Numbered from the stretch's first letter, positions 19,196 to 28,649 are shown. The stretch is 64,000 nt of DNA from Planctomycetota bacterium (GCA_028281765.1 JANQJF010000128.1:62001-126000); one strand, 5' to 3'. Made by a program: numbers and translations. Notes: a model not told the origin generated them from the sequence alone.

Positions 19196-21616
19196 CTACC
19201 GAATCGACGCCGTCAGCAGGTCCGTCGTCCCGACCCCGAGCGCGTTCGCCTGCGGGTCCAGGAACGCCCCCTGCAGGTAGAACGTCAGCCCGGTGATCCC
19301 CGGGGTGTTGGGGATCGCCATCGCGACCGAGCCCGTGGCCGTGTCGCCGACGAGCGGGACGGTCACGACGTTGTTCTGGTAGAGCCAGCAGCCGGCCATG
19401 CCGAGCGGGGTCAGGTCGGCCGGCAGCGGCATCCCGGTCAGAGTCATCGACGCGTCGTCGCCGACCATGAGGCTGCGCATCGCGGTCGGGGCGAACGCGG
19501 CGACTTCTGTCGTCACGGTCTCGCCGCCGCACCAGGCGCCGGCCGTCATGATCTGGGCGTCGACGCCGAAGCGATCGGCGCAGCCGACGCCGGAGCGCGA
19601 ATCGACGCCCGCGCAGAGAGGCAGGCCGCCCTGGGCCACGAGGGCGTAGTCCACGTCGTCGACGTTCGGCGTCTCGATCCGCGCATCCATGTTGATCGCG
19701 CGGGCGTGCACTTCGATCGACCACACGCCAGCGAGCGGGCTCGGGACGAACACGCACTCGACCGTGTCGCGATCGTCCGGGGCGCCGCCGGCGATCGAGG
19801 CTGTGCCCGACATGAGGCCGGCGTTGCCGTGGTAGACCGTGCCGTCGGGCGCCGTCACCGTGAGGTCGACGTCATTGACGCGCGCGAACGCGGCGCCCGG
19901 ATTGCCCGGCGGGTCCAGGTAGCTCATCGTGACCTTGAGTTCCGGCGCGGCGTCCGCGACCTGGATCTGGTAGGTCGTGGATTCGCCCTGCGTCAGGGAA
20001 TCCTCCTCGTCGACGAGAAGGGTCAGGCTGCGCAGGTCGTACAAGCGCGCGAGATCGGGGAAGCCCCAACCTTGGTGTTCGCGCCGGTTGTCGGTGCTCG
20101 ACGGACCGAACGCGTACTGCCGAGCGGAGTTGATCACGAGCGACTTCGCGGTCACGGCGTGCGGCCGGTTCTCGAAGCGCGTGCCGCCCGGCACCCGCAG
20201 CGGGTTGCCGAACAGGCCATCCGTGAACATCTGTATCGCGAGGCCGACGCTGCCGCCGACCATCGGCGTCGCGCCGGACGTGCCGCCGAACGACGGGAAG
20301 AAGTCGGCGATCGTGTAGCCGTCGGCGCCGGTGCGATCCGACGTCATGATCTCGTCGTCGTAGCCGACGAGGTCCGGCTTGATCCGGCCGTCGCTCGCAG
20401 GGCCGATGCTCGCGTTGCCCGCGGCCCAGGAGTCGTTGCTCGGGTCGGCGTCGTCACCGTGGTCGACGGCGCCGCATGAGATCACGTTCTTCGCCCAGGC
20501 TTCGGGGCGCGACAGCTGCGAACCGGTGTTGCTCTGGCTCTGTGTGATCGCGAGGTCGTGATCGAAGATCGCGTCGTCGAGCGCCGCAGACTGCGCGTTG
20601 TAGGTCGTCGACGTGAAGATCGTGCCCCAGCTCGCCGTCGACAACACGCCGCCCGCGTCCACCACTTCGCCGTAGACGACGTAGCGGCTGTCGAAGCAGA
20701 AGTTGTGGGCAGTGTAGAGCCCCTGCGCGTCGGGCAGCATCCCGCGCGCGAGCGAGATGCTCGTGCCGTTGCCGAGCAGGATCCCGGCGACGGCGTGCCC
20801 GTGATCGGTCGGACCGGCTGAGCAGATGTCCTGCGGCAGGTTCGTGAAGTCCGGGTGCGACGTCTGCAGGCCTTCGTAGGTGTGCGCGACGAGGCCCTGC
20901 CCGGTCATGCCGGCCATGGCCTCGAGGTGATCCGCGCCGGTTTGCACCCGGGCATTGTCCATCGGCAGGGCCGACGAACGCGCGCGCCGTCGCGGCTTCG
21001 CGTCCACCTCGGTGCCGTAGCCCCGCTCGATCCACAGCACCTCGTCCCGCCGCGCGATCGCGGCGAACTGCCGCGCACTCAGCAACAGCCGCACGACGAG
21101 CCCACCGTGCGGCGGCTCGGCGACGATTCCGCCAAGCGCGGCGACCGCCTGGAACAGGCCCGGCTTGTCGCGGTGCTTGTCGACGAGCACGACGTCGTAG
21201 TCAGCCTGCGCCGGCACGGCACCACCGACCATCGCGGCCGCGAGTCCCGGCTCCATGCGGAAGGCCGGAGCGTAGCCGCCGACCCAGCGGACGAACGGCA
21301 GGGACCGAACCTTCTCGACGTCTCGCGGCGCGATCCGCACGACGTGCGCCTGGTCGGGTAAGAAGCTCGCGACGTGCCCGCCCACCCCTCGGACCGCGGC
21401 CCGCCACGTGTCGCGACTCGGACCGCGAAACTGCACGACCCAAAGGCCGGATTCCGGGTCGGCTGCGAGAACGCCAGGGAGCTCCGGCGCCGCCTCGAGC
21501 GGGTCGAAGTGCATGGCTCGCAGTCGGATCGACTGGGCGCGGGCCCCGTCCACCGGGAGCGCGCACCCGGCGATCGCCGCCAGCGCGACGAGCAGTGCGC
21601 GGCTCCGGGAGGTCAT
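19196..21616 (-). CDS. Secreted subtilase (S8 family) with lineage-type C-terminal module
   Basis: 806 residues with an N-terminal export signal (ALLVALAAIAGCALPVDGARAQ, possibly a lipobox at Cys 18). The S8 fold is marked by DHGHAVAGIL (catalytic His, about residue 271) and GGTSGATPMVGG (catalytic Ser, about 445). At the normal Asp motif, the segment LVAHTYEGLQTSHPDF (about 240-256) has Tyr where DTG-type enzymes have Asp, so the triad looks altered. A beta-sandwich region follows (TYQIQVADAAPELKVTMSYL), and the last 145 residues are the shared secreted-protein module (CADRFG ... LTPLGMAGC ... TFYLQGAFLDPQANALGV). The ATG overlaps the upstream pseudopilin stop by 4 nt (ATGA). Confidence 0.9.
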   Translation of the reverse strand: MTSRSRALLVALAAIAGCALPVDGARAQSIRLRAMHFDPLEAAPELPGVLAADPESGLWVVQFRGPSRDTWRAAVRGVGGHVASFLPDQAHVVRIAPRDVEKVRSLPFVRWVGGYAPAFRMEPGLAAAMVGGAVPAQADYDVVLVDKHRDKPGLFQAVAALGGIVAEPPHGGLVVRLLLSARQFAAIARRDEVLWIERGYGTEVDAKPRRRARSSALPMDNARVQTGADHLEAMAGMTGQGLVAHTYEGLQTSHPDFTNLPQDICSAGPTDHGHAVAGILLGNGTSISLARGMLPDAQGLYTAHNFCFDSRYVVYGEVVDAGGVLSTASWGTIFTSTTYNAQSAALDDAIFDHDLAITQSQSNTGSQLSRPEAWAKNVISCGAVDHGDDADPSNDSWAAGNASIGPASDGRIKPDLVGYDDEIMTSDRTGADGYTIADFFPSFGGTSGATPMVGGSVGLAIQMFTDGLFGNPLRVPGGTRFENRPHAVTAKSLVINSARQYAFGPSSTDNRREHQGWGFPDLARLYDLRSLTLLVDEEDSLTQGESTTYQIQVADAAPELKVTMSYLDPPGNPGAAFARVNDVDLTVTAPDGTVYHGNAGLMSGTASIAGGAPDDRDTVECVFVPSPLAGVWSIEVHARAINMDARIETPNVDDVDYALVAQGGLPLCAGVDSRSGVGCADRFGVDAQIMTAGAWCGGETVTTEVAAFAPTAMRSLMVGDDASMTLTGMPLPADLTPLGMAGCWLYQNNVVTVPLVGDTATGSVAMAIPNTPGITGLTFYLQGAFLDPQANALGVGTTDLLTASIR

Positions 21617-22251
21617 TTCTCGAGCTTTTGGAGCAGCTTGTGGGGCGAGTCGGGACCGACTTCAAACCATGTCTCGATCCCGTCACCCTCGTAGCCAAGT
21701 TCCATGAGATGCGGGTCGTAGAGCAGCTCGACGATCGAGCGGTCCCCCATCAGCACGTGGATCGTCTGGTTGAGGAAGACCGCGCCGGTCTCGTTGTCGT
21801 TCGCCATCAGCGGCTGCTTGCCGGAGAAGATCTTGCCGGCGAGGTGCGAGCGCGCTCGCCCGGCGTAGTGCGTGTCGATGCTCGACACGTCGTCGATCGT
21901 CTTCCAGACCTCGTCGACGCCGATGTCCATCATCAGCGTCTCCGAGTGCGGATCCTCATAGCCCGGCACGAAGTAGCGCTCGAAGTTCGCCTTCGTGCGT
22001 TCACAGCAACCGCGCACCCAAGGCGCGATCACGAATTGCGAACCGCCGAAACGCGGCGCACTCTTGTAGCGGCGCTTGTACTCGAGCAGGTTGTCGTAGT
22101 GCCAGCGAAGGTTCTGCTGGTCAGCCGCCTGGTAGGCGGACTCCTGCGACTCGATGACGCGCGGCAGCAGCGCGGCCGCGAGGACACCGATGATCGCGAT
22201 GACCACCATCAGCTCGATCAGCGTGAAGCCGGCGGAGCGGAGTTGATTCAT
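21613..22251 (-). CDS. Type II pseudopilin-like protein
   Basis: 212 residues. The N-terminus MNQLRSAGFTLIELMVVIAI is a textbook prepilin site (AG^FTLIE, Glu +5) followed by the hydrophobic helix. The soluble domain contains two adjacent Cys (RGCCERTKANFERYF) and ends in a helical tail (LLQKLEK). It is translationally coupled to the subtilase gene by the ATGA overlap, so the two products are probably made together; whether the pseudopilin takes part in subtilase export is unknown. Confidence 0.9.
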   Translation of the reverse strand: MNQLRSAGFTLIELMVVIAIIGVLAAALLPRVIESQESAYQAADQQNLRWHYDNLLEYKRRYKSAPRFGGSQFVIAPWVRGCCERTKANFERYFVPGYEDPHSETLMMDIGVDEVWKTIDDVSSIDTHYAGRARSHLAGKIFSGKQPLMANDNETGAVFLNQTIHVLMGDRSIVELLYDPHLMELGYEGDGIETWFEVGPDSPHKLLQKLEK

Positions 22252-22429
22252 AGGGAGGGGTATTCGGGAGTGAGGGGTCGGACCCGGACAAGTCTAACCC
22301 GCGCCACCGAAAAGTAACCCTCCGCCGCCTGGTAGCCCTCAACGAAAGCACGCCCGGAGCCCCGTGGGATCGGGATTCCGAGCGCGTTCGGGATCGGACG
22401 CCCGAGGGCGCCGAATCAGGGTTCGGGCC

Positions 22430-23461
22430 TCAGTGGCCGTTGCCTTCGGACTTCTGGCTCTTCTTCGGCTTCTCGCCGGTACCGGTCGGCAGCGTGATCG
22501 GCGCGCCGGCCGGCGTCTGGGTCGACTGCGGGGCGCCGGACGTCTCCGTGCCAGTCGTCTCGGTGCCGGTCGTCTCCGTGCCGGTCGTCTCCGTGCCGTT
22601 CGCCTCGCTGTTCGAGTTCTCGGCCGAACCCGACTCAGCGTTCTCTGCGTTGTTGTTCTCGGAGTTGGTCGACTCCGTGTTCTCGGCAGACTCGTTCCTC
22701 TCGGAGTTCTCGATCGCGCCCTGGCCCTGGTCCTCGGGGCTGTCGGGGTTCTCGGTCATCTCCGGCTGCTCGCCCTGCGTCTCGTCGTCGAGGTTGACAG
22801 TCTCGCCACCCGGCTTCGAGCCGATGCGCCAGTCGTTCTCGGCCTCGAACACGTCGAGACCGCGATCGGCCGCGTAGTCCTTCGCGAACCACGGGTCACC
22901 CGACTGATCCGACCACCACTTGCGCCAGCGATACGTCGCCTGGTTGCGCGACGCGAGGTTGTCCGCAAGGTGGTCGTAGCCGAACTCACGACCGGTCGCC
23001 TGACGGAGCGCTTCATGGCACAGGTAGCGCACCTGGACGCGGTCGGAGTCGAGGCCATCGATCAGGGACGGCGTGTGCTGGAGGTCGCCCATGAGCACGA
23101 GCGTGCGCGCGGCTTCGAGGCGCACGGTCGAGTCCTGGTCCTGCACGAGCGGCTGCATCTGCGGAATCGCACGACGGTCGCGAATGCGGCCGAGCACCCA
23201 CAGGGCGTTCGAGCGAACCTTCGCGTTGTTGTGCTCGAGCGCGGTCAACAGCGACGGGATCGCTTGCTCACCGGTCTGCGCCAGCCAGAGAAGGTTGTTG
23301 AACAGCTCTTCCCGCTGCTGGAACGGGATCTGCGAGATGCGGTTGTCGATCTCGCGAGCCATCAGCTCGTTGGGCTTGAGATAGGGGTTGTCTTCCGAGT
23401 GCGTGGTGCCGCAGGCGGCGAGTCCCAAACACATCGAAGCGATGATCGCAGTGGACCTCAT
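22430..23461 (-). CDS. HEAT-repeat lipoprotein with Thr/Glu-rich repetitive tail
   Basis: 343 residues from ATG 23461. Lipoprotein signal MRSTAIIASMCLGLAACGTT. HEAT/PBS-type repeats occupy residues 40-160 (GEQAIPSLLTALEHNNAKVR, DRRAIPQMQPLVQDQDSTVR, SLIDGLDSDRVQVRYLC). A Trp-rich stretch (TYRWRKWWSDQSGDPWFAK) follows. The C-terminal third is acidic and of low complexity with TETTG repeats, ending in a Lys-rich tail. HEAT repeats suggest a protein-binding role in the envelope; the partner is unknown. Confidence 0.82.
   Translation of the reverse strand: MRSTAIIASMCLGLAACGTTHSEDNPYLKPNELMAREIDNRISQIPFQQREELFNNLLWLAQTGEQAIPSLLTALEHNNAKVRSNALWVLGRIRDRRAIPQMQPLVQDQDSTVRLEAARTLVLMGDLQHTPSLIDGLDSDRVQVRYLCHEALRQATGREFGYDHLADNLASRNQATYRWRKWWSDQSGDPWFAKDYAADRGLDVFEAENDWRIGSKPGGETVNLDDETQGEQPEMTENPDSPEDQGQGAIENSERNESAENTESTNSENNNAENAESGSAENSNSEANGTETTGTETTGTETTGTETSGAPQSTQTPAGAPITLPTGTGEKPKKSQKSEGNGH
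22540..22599. repeat. Four tandem 15-bp units inside the HEAT lipoprotein gene
   Basis: Units GTCTCCGTGCCAGTC, GTCTCGGTGCCGGTC, GTCTCCGTGCCGGTC and GTCTCCGTGCCGTTC run head to tail and encode the TETTG repeats on the minus strand. The unit length is a multiple of three, so copy-number change would keep the frame. Confidence 0.9.
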
Positions 23462-23832
23462 GGGTTCGGAATCTCCATCAAAAGGGTGTCGGTCGAACCA
23501 GTGCTGGTATCGGGGGGAAGGGTGTCTTGACTTGAGACAGGGGTGGAGAAAATCGCGGTGAGAAGGGCGCGGCGACGCCGCGCCCTTCTCACACGCACTT
23601 GCCCCTGCCCTTGCCGTCCCGCGCCCGCGCCCCGGTGCCAGCTCCCGCGCCCAGGGACGCGCCAGGCAAGGGCAAGGGCAAGGGCAAGTAGTGAGGCGCA
23701 GAGGGGAGGCCGGCACTTTCCGCTACGCGGAAAGGGCTGGCCTCCCCTCTGCGCCTCACTACAATGCCAACTCGCAAAGGCCTGACCGGGCGGTTGGGCG
23801 TTCGACAGCGAACTTCCGGAGGAATCAACAGA
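23462..23832. repeat. Intergenic region filled with three adjacent palindromes
   Basis: No gene is seen in these 371 bases. Palindrome 1 (23558-23592) has perfect 16-bp arms GTGAGAAGGGCGCGGC around GAC. Palindrome 2 (23598-23689) has arms made of CTTGCC-type hexamers (left CTTGCCCCTGCCCTTGCC, right GGCAAGGGCAAG repeated) enclosing a GC-rich centre. Palindrome 3 (23688-23762) has 36-nt arms with two mismatches, beginning GTAGTGAGGCGCAGAGG, around TAC. The arms differ among the three. They sit between the divergent HEAT-lipoprotein and HU genes, and palindrome 3 ends 70 nt before the HU start. Confidence 0.85.
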
Positions 23833-24114
23833 ATGAACAAGGCCGAACTCATCGACACAGTCCAGACCGACCTGGGCCCCGAATGCTCGAAGGCGCACGC
23901 CGAGCGCGTCGTCAACACCGTTCTCACGAGCATCGGGCGAGGCCTGATCGACGACGAAATCGTCCAGCTGATCGGTTTCGGCACCTTCCAGGTCCGCGAG
24001 CGCAAGGCGCGCACGGGTCGAAACCCGCAGACCAACGAGCCGATCGAGATCCCGGCCAGCAAGAGCGTCGGCTTCCGTCCCGGAGCCAAGCTCAAGGAAA
24101 CGATCTCGGCCTAG
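23833..24114 (+). CDS. HU family DNA-binding protein
   Basis: 93 residues (the HU family is about 90). ATG 23833 has the strong Shine-Dalgarno GGAGGAA upstream. Family marks: MNKAELIDTV at the N-terminus, IGFGTFQVRERKARTGRNPQ with the beta-arm Arg/Lys, and IPASKSVGFRPGAKLKE. Dimeric HU bends and compacts DNA. Its TAG stop overlaps the stop of the convergent isochorismatase-fold gene (CTAG shared). The preceding 75-nt palindrome could be a regulatory or supercoiling-sensitive element. Confidence 0.95.
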   Translation: MNKAELIDTVQTDLGPECSKAHAERVVNTVLTSIGRGLIDDEIVQLIGFGTFQVRERKARTGRNPQTNEPIEIPASKSVGFRPGAKLKETISA

Positions 24115-24776
24115 CGGGCCTCGGCCTGGTGCCCCGTCGAGGGCGGCAGCTCGTACGGGCTGCGCATCGGAACCGGCAACGCGCGCTGGCACTCCCGCCA
24201 TTCGGCCGGCTGAGCGCTCCGATCCACGGTGCCGACGAGCTCGAAGAAGAGCGTCTTGTAGGTGCACGGCACGACGCCACGGGCATACATCCGGCGCAAC
24301 GCCGGCGCCGTGTTCGGCTCGCGTGTGAACCAGTAGTCCTCGAGCAGAAACACCTCGAAGCCGAGCTGCTGGAGCCCGCGCGCCGACTGCAGCACGCAGA
24401 CGTCGGTCTCCGCTCCGGCCAGCACGATCTGCTCGATCCCCGACGCGCGCAATGCCCCCAACGCCGTGAGGATCTCGTCCTCGCTGCAGCAATCGAACGT
24501 GCGTTTCACGTAGCGCTGCCCGTGCTCGGGGAACGCCTTTTCGAGCCGCTCGGGCAGCCAGCCGTTGCTCTCCGTCGGATGCTCGAACGTAGCGACGAGG
24601 GGCAAGTCGGCCATCGTTGCGAGCAGCAGGAGCTGCTCGATGCGGGCTTCGATCGGCTCGCGCTCCTGCGCCATCCAGCCCCAGAACGAGGGCTGGGCGT
24701 CGATCAGGACGATCGCGGTGCGAGCGGGGTCGATCGAGCAGAGGGTCGGACAGAACACGGCGCGAGAGGCGATCAC
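24111..24776 (-). CDS. Isochorismatase/nicotinamidase-fold hydrolase
   Basis: 221 residues from GTG 24776 (an ATG at 24821 would add Gly/Arg-rich sequence that overlaps the upstream divergent region). The cysteine-hydrolase triad is visible: Asp in AIVLIDAQPSF, Lys in YVKRTFDCC, and Cys in LAGAETDVCVLQSARGLQ. The substrate is not predictable. The extra Cys pair in TFDCCSEDE is unusual. It is divergent from the secreted protein at 24830, with short intergenic space. Confidence 0.88.
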   Translation of the reverse strand: MIASRAVFCPTLCSIDPARTAIVLIDAQPSFWGWMAQEREPIEARIEQLLLLATMADLPLVATFEHPTESNGWLPERLEKAFPEHGQRYVKRTFDCCSEDEILTALGALRASGIEQIVLAGAETDVCVLQSARGLQQLGFEVFLLEDYWFTREPNTAPALRRMYARGVVPCTYKTLFFELVGTVDRSAQPAEWRECQRALPVPMRSPYELPPSTGHQAEAR

Positions 24777-24829
24777 GCGGCAATCGTATCCAACTTGTCC
24801 AGTACCCCCGCGTCCACACATCGTCGGAC

Positions 24830-27019
24830 ATGGACCTCCGCGCCTTCTCCCTCTGTGTCACGCTCTACGCCGCCCCCGCCCTCGCCCAATCCTCCGGGCT
24901 CGACGACGCGATCCCGATCCACACCCGCGCCTCGGATTCCGGCGAAGCACCCCACGCCTGGGCCGGCGCGCCGAGCTTCAAGTGCCGACTCGACGGCCGT
25001 TTCGCCTTCTACCCGGCCCTCGGCCCGGACCATCCGCGCACGCTGCCGTGGCGTTGGCACACCGAGTCGATTCGGTCCGGTGATACCGAGCTGGTCGACG
25101 GCGTTCCTCACGAAGGCGCGGCCCACGACTTCCGTTGGGAGCGGACCTGGCCAGGATGCATCGAGGCCTACGACGTTCGTTCGGACGGCGTCGAGCAGAC
25201 GTTCACGATCGCGCGGAAACCCGGACACGGCGCGATCACGATCCTCGGCCGCGTGGACACGGAGCTCGCAGCGACGCCGACGGCGGAACCCGCCCACACG
25301 TCGCTGACGTTCCGAAGCGCGTCGGGCGAACCGCTCATGACCTACGGCGCCGCCACGGCCATCGACGCGACCGGCCAACGCATCCCGATGCATACGGAGT
25401 TCTCGAGCAGTCACATCACGCTGCGCCTCGATGCGGAGTCGGTCGCGAGCGCATCGTTCCCGCTGGTCGTCGATCCGATCCTGTCGAGCTTCAGCGTCGC
25501 ACCGGTCGACGACTCCGCGGTCGCCGTCGCCGAACCGGGCACGGCCTCCCGGCCATGTTTCCATGCGTTCACACGCACCTTCTCTGCGACGGACCGGGAT
25601 TGCTTTGCCTACCGGGCTCGCTTGGACGGCACGTTCTCGACGCTCATCTACGCGGACCTCACCGCGGACGACGTCACCAGCGTCGACGTCGCGATCGACG
25701 TGGTCGGCTCGCGCTATGTCCTCGGCACGACCCGCAAGGAGGGCACGTCCAACGCCGGGAAGATCCTGTTCGAGGCTCTCGGATTCTCGGCGACTCCCTT
25801 GCAGCAGGGCTCCTCGATCGGCTCGATCGTGCTCAACACCGACACGCTGCGCAACATCTCGATCGCCGCCAATCCCGACGACGAACGCATCCTCGCGGTC
25901 TACGACCTCGAGAGCGCAACCGGACACACGGTCGAGGCGCGCCGCGTCGACTTCTCGTTCCCGGGCGGCTCCCTGACGAGTGATGTGCTAGGAACGCTCG
26001 CGACCGTCACCGAGCCGGTCAGGCCATGCCTGGCTGCTCTTCCCGACGCCGACCGCTGGCTCGCGTGCTGGACCACATCAGCCGGCGGAACGTCGCGCAT
26101 CATGGGCCGCCGCGTGCGCACGACCGACGAAGCGTTCGAGACACCCGCGATCCTCTACCAGACCGGCTCCGAGAACTTCTCCCGCATCCGCGTCGCAGGC
26201 GCCGGCGGCCGCTACTGCGCAACCTACTACTCGTCGCCGATCGGCTTCGGCGTGATCGCGATCCGCGCGCATCGCTTCGATTGGATCGGCGCGGCCTCCG
26301 CACCGAGCGTGTATCCACGCGCGACGGTCTCGTTCGGCGGGACCTACACGAACAACGACCTCGCGTGTGACCGCAACACGCAGTCGCAATGGCTCGCGGC
26401 CTACACCGAGACCGTCGGCGTGGCCGGCTCGACGGTGCGGCTCGCGCGCCTCGGGCTGCACGGCGAAGTCATCGACACCGTGCAGGCGCACGGCTCGAGC
26501 ACCGGTCGCCCCGCGGTCGGCGCGGTCGAATGGATCGAACCGCCGTCCGCCACGACCGCCGGCAGCTGGTCGGTGCAGTACACGCTGCGCCAGTCGCACG
26601 AGGTCTACGCGATCGAAGAACCCTACCCGGCCGGCGTCGACCAGCACCCGATCGTCGCGCCCGGCTGCGCGTCGGCCGACACCGAGCAATGGGCGCCGGC
26701 AATCGCCGGCAGCGAGTTCTTCTGGGGCGAGATGTGGGGCCACAACGGCGCAGCCGCCGCGATCGGCATCGCACTGTCCCAGTCGAACGTCCCGCTGGAC
26801 TCGATCGGCATGAGCGGCTGCGTGCTCGGCGTCGACCCCGCGAGCGCGGTGTTCGTGCCGACGCCGACCGGCACGTCCGGCAACGCGACGATCACGTTCC
26901 GACTGAACGACGATCCGGTGTTCACGGGGTCGTTCTACACGCAGTGGCTGCACCTCGAGCCGGGAGCAAACGTGCTCGGGGTCGTGACGCGAGGTGCGCG
27001 GGTGCACGACGTGCAATAG
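24830..27019 (+). CDS. Secreted protein of unknown function with shared C-terminal module
   Basis: 729 residues from ATG 24830, beginning with a signal peptide (MDLRAFSLCVTLYAAPALAQ). The sequence is beta-rich without clear enzymatic motifs. Segments such as GAITILGRVDTELA and RILAVYDLESATGHTVEARR suggest propeller or jelly-roll strands. The C-terminus (about the last 130 residues) carries the module seen on other secreted proteins here: VPLDSIGMSGCVLGVDP, then a beta-pair and YTQWLHLEPGANVLGV. The open frame upstream to 24617 is antisense to the hydrolase gene and is not used. Confidence 0.7.
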   Translation: MDLRAFSLCVTLYAAPALAQSSGLDDAIPIHTRASDSGEAPHAWAGAPSFKCRLDGRFAFYPALGPDHPRTLPWRWHTESIRSGDTELVDGVPHEGAAHDFRWERTWPGCIEAYDVRSDGVEQTFTIARKPGHGAITILGRVDTELAATPTAEPAHTSLTFRSASGEPLMTYGAATAIDATGQRIPMHTEFSSSHITLRLDAESVASASFPLVVDPILSSFSVAPVDDSAVAVAEPGTASRPCFHAFTRTFSATDRDCFAYRARLDGTFSTLIYADLTADDVTSVDVAIDVVGSRYVLGTTRKEGTSNAGKILFEALGFSATPLQQGSSIGSIVLNTDTLRNISIAANPDDERILAVYDLESATGHTVEARRVDFSFPGGSLTSDVLGTLATVTEPVRPCLAALPDADRWLACWTTSAGGTSRIMGRRVRTTDEAFETPAILYQTGSENFSRIRVAGAGGRYCATYYSSPIGFGVIAIRAHRFDWIGAASAPSVYPRATVSFGGTYTNNDLACDRNTQSQWLAAYTETVGVAGSTVRLARLGLHGEVIDTVQAHGSSTGRPAVGAVEWIEPPSATTAGSWSVQYTLRQSHEVYAIEEPYPAGVDQHPIVAPGCASADTEQWAPAIAGSEFFWGEMWGHNGAAAAIGIALSQSNVPLDSIGMSGCVLGVDPASAVFVPTPTGTSGNATITFRLNDDPVFTGSFYTQWLHLEPGANVLGVVTRGARVHDVQ

Positions 27020-27055
27020 CGCGGCGGACAATGACCGTTCACTGGAGCCGGCCCC

Positions 27056-27409
27056 TCACTGGGCTCTCACATCGACGCGAACGAACCGCACGAAGCGGAA
27101 CACCATCGAGACGCCCCACAAGCCGAGCGCCAGGAGTCCCGCGCGCTGGGCCCACGCGCCCCACGCGACATCGAAACGGCAGCCGATCAGCAAGGGTCTT
27201 TCGGGATAGATCTCACGGCCGAGACGCCAATCCCGAACGATGTCCCAGATCGGCACCGAATCGAGGTATCCGACGAAGCAAGGTATGTAGGTCGGCACGA
27301 CGACCAAGTTGCCGAGCATCACGACCACGCACAAGACCACGAACGCGCGGCGCGGCGTGATCTCCGCGCGAAGGCGCCGACGCCAAGCCGATTCGGATGG
27401 ACTCTCCAT
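27056..27409 (-). CDS. Small membrane protein of unknown function
   Basis: 117 residues from ATG 27409, with GGAGAAG just upstream. Two hydrophobic segments: about residues 20-41 (AFVVLCVVVMLGNLVVVPTY) and about 90-110 (RAGLLALGLWGVSMVFRFV). The loop between them has two Cys (YIPCFVGYL, LLIGCRFD). The N-terminus is Arg-rich and probably cytoplasmic, giving a hairpin topology. No family recognised; convergent with the secreted protein upstream and divergent from the AlkC-like gene. Confidence 0.6.
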   Translation of the reverse strand: MESPSESAWRRRLRAEITPRRAFVVLCVVVMLGNLVVVPTYIPCFVGYLDSVPIWDIVRDWRLGREIYPERPLLIGCRFDVAWGAWAQRAGLLALGLWGVSMVFRFVRFVRVDVRAQ

Positions 27410-27566
27410 CGAACTTCTCCACGGCTTGTGTCGGGTGCTTTCGGTGCGAGCTTGAGCTTGGCCCTGCGAAGGAAAACAGGACTGGAGCGGCAGAGCGAGG
27501 CCGGCAGCAAGAGAGTTCCCGTTTCGGCCGAGATGCAACTTCCCACACTCCGTTAGGCTGGGCCGC

Positions 27567-28649
27567 GTGGCGGAACCGTTGAAGAACGGATACGACCGGG
27601 CCTATCTCGAACGCCTGGCTGAGACCCTCGATGCGTGCGCTCCCGCGGGCATCGATCGCCATGCCTTCCTGGACGCCGCGTTTGCCGAGGGCTGGGAAGA
27701 ACTCGAGCTGAAGGGGCGCATGCGACGCATCACCGAAGCCACGCGCGCCGTCCTCCCCACGGACTATCTCGATGCCCTTCCCATCGTGCGGGGAGCCGCG
27801 GCGAGCTTCGGCGGCTACCTCTCGATGCACTTCCCCGACTTCGTCGAACAGTATGGCCTCGACGATTGGGACCCGTCGGTGGATGCGCTGCGCTGGCTCA
27901 CTCGCTTCGGCAGCTCGGAATTCGCGGTGCGCCCATTCCTCGCAAAGGATCCGGCGCGCATGGTCGCCACCATGCGGGAGTGGGCCGACAATCGCAACGA
28001 ACACGTCCGGCGCCTGGCCAGCGAAGGTTGCCGTCCACGCCTGCCGTGGGCGATGAACCTGCCGGTGTTCCAAGACGACCCGGCCCCCCTACTGCCGATC
28101 CTCGAGGCGCTGCACGACGATGACTCGGACTACGTCCGTCGTAGCGTCGCCAACAACCTCAACGACATCGCCAAGGATCACCCCGAGGTCACCCTGACCA
28201 CGACCGAGCGCTGGCAAGGCAAGTCCGAACAGATCGATCGCGTGGTCAAGCATGCCTGCCGCACTCTGTTGCGCGAGGGGCATCCGCGAGCCATGCGCAT
28301 GTTCGGCTTTCGCGATCCGGCGGACATCACCCTCACCGACCTCCGCCTCGATCAAGAGACCGTACCGCTCGGCGGCGACCTCCACTTTCACTTCCAACTC
28401 GACGCTCCCGACAGCCTCGGCAGGATCCGCCTGGAGTACCGCATCGACTTCGCCCGCCCCCACGGCCGCGGCGCGCGCAAGGTGTTCCAGATCGGCGAAT
28501 CCGACTGCAGCGACTCATGCCGCGCCGTCAGTCGCCGTCATTCCTTCGTCGACCGCAGCACCCGTAAGCACTACCCGGGCGACCATCGACTCACGGTGAT
28601 CGTCAACGGCGTGGCGAAGGCCGAAACGCACTTCGCGTTGGCGGATTGA
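27567..28649 (+). CDS. DNA alkylation repair protein, AlkC/AlkD-like
   Basis: 360 residues from GTG 27567. The middle (residues 80-230) is a HEAT-like helical superhelix (LRWLTRFGSSEFAVRPFL, REWADNRNEHVRRLASEG, DDDSDYVRRSVANNLNDIAKDHPE) as in AlkC/AlkD DNA glycosylases. The C-terminus (RRHSFVDRSTRKHYPGDHRL) matches the Ig-like end of AlkC-type proteins (COG4335). Such proteins remove 3-methyladenine and related lesions by base-excision repair. The catalytic residue assignment was not checked by alignment. Confidence 0.87.
   Translation: MAEPLKNGYDRAYLERLAETLDACAPAGIDRHAFLDAAFAEGWEELELKGRMRRITEATRAVLPTDYLDALPIVRGAAASFGGYLSMHFPDFVEQYGLDDWDPSVDALRWLTRFGSSEFAVRPFLAKDPARMVATMREWADNRNEHVRRLASEGCRPRLPWAMNLPVFQDDPAPLLPILEALHDDDSDYVRRSVANNLNDIAKDHPEVTLTTTERWQGKSEQIDRVVKHACRTLLREGHPRAMRMFGFRDPADITLTDLRLDQETVPLGGDLHFHFQLDAPDSLGRIRLEYRIDFARPHGRGARKVFQIGESDCSDSCRAVSRRHSFVDRSTRKHYPGDHRLTVIVNGVAKAETHFALAD

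Noticed and set aside
22540-22599. CRISPR-like repeats
   Set aside because: Units are 15 bp with no spacers, in frame and coding for TETTG.
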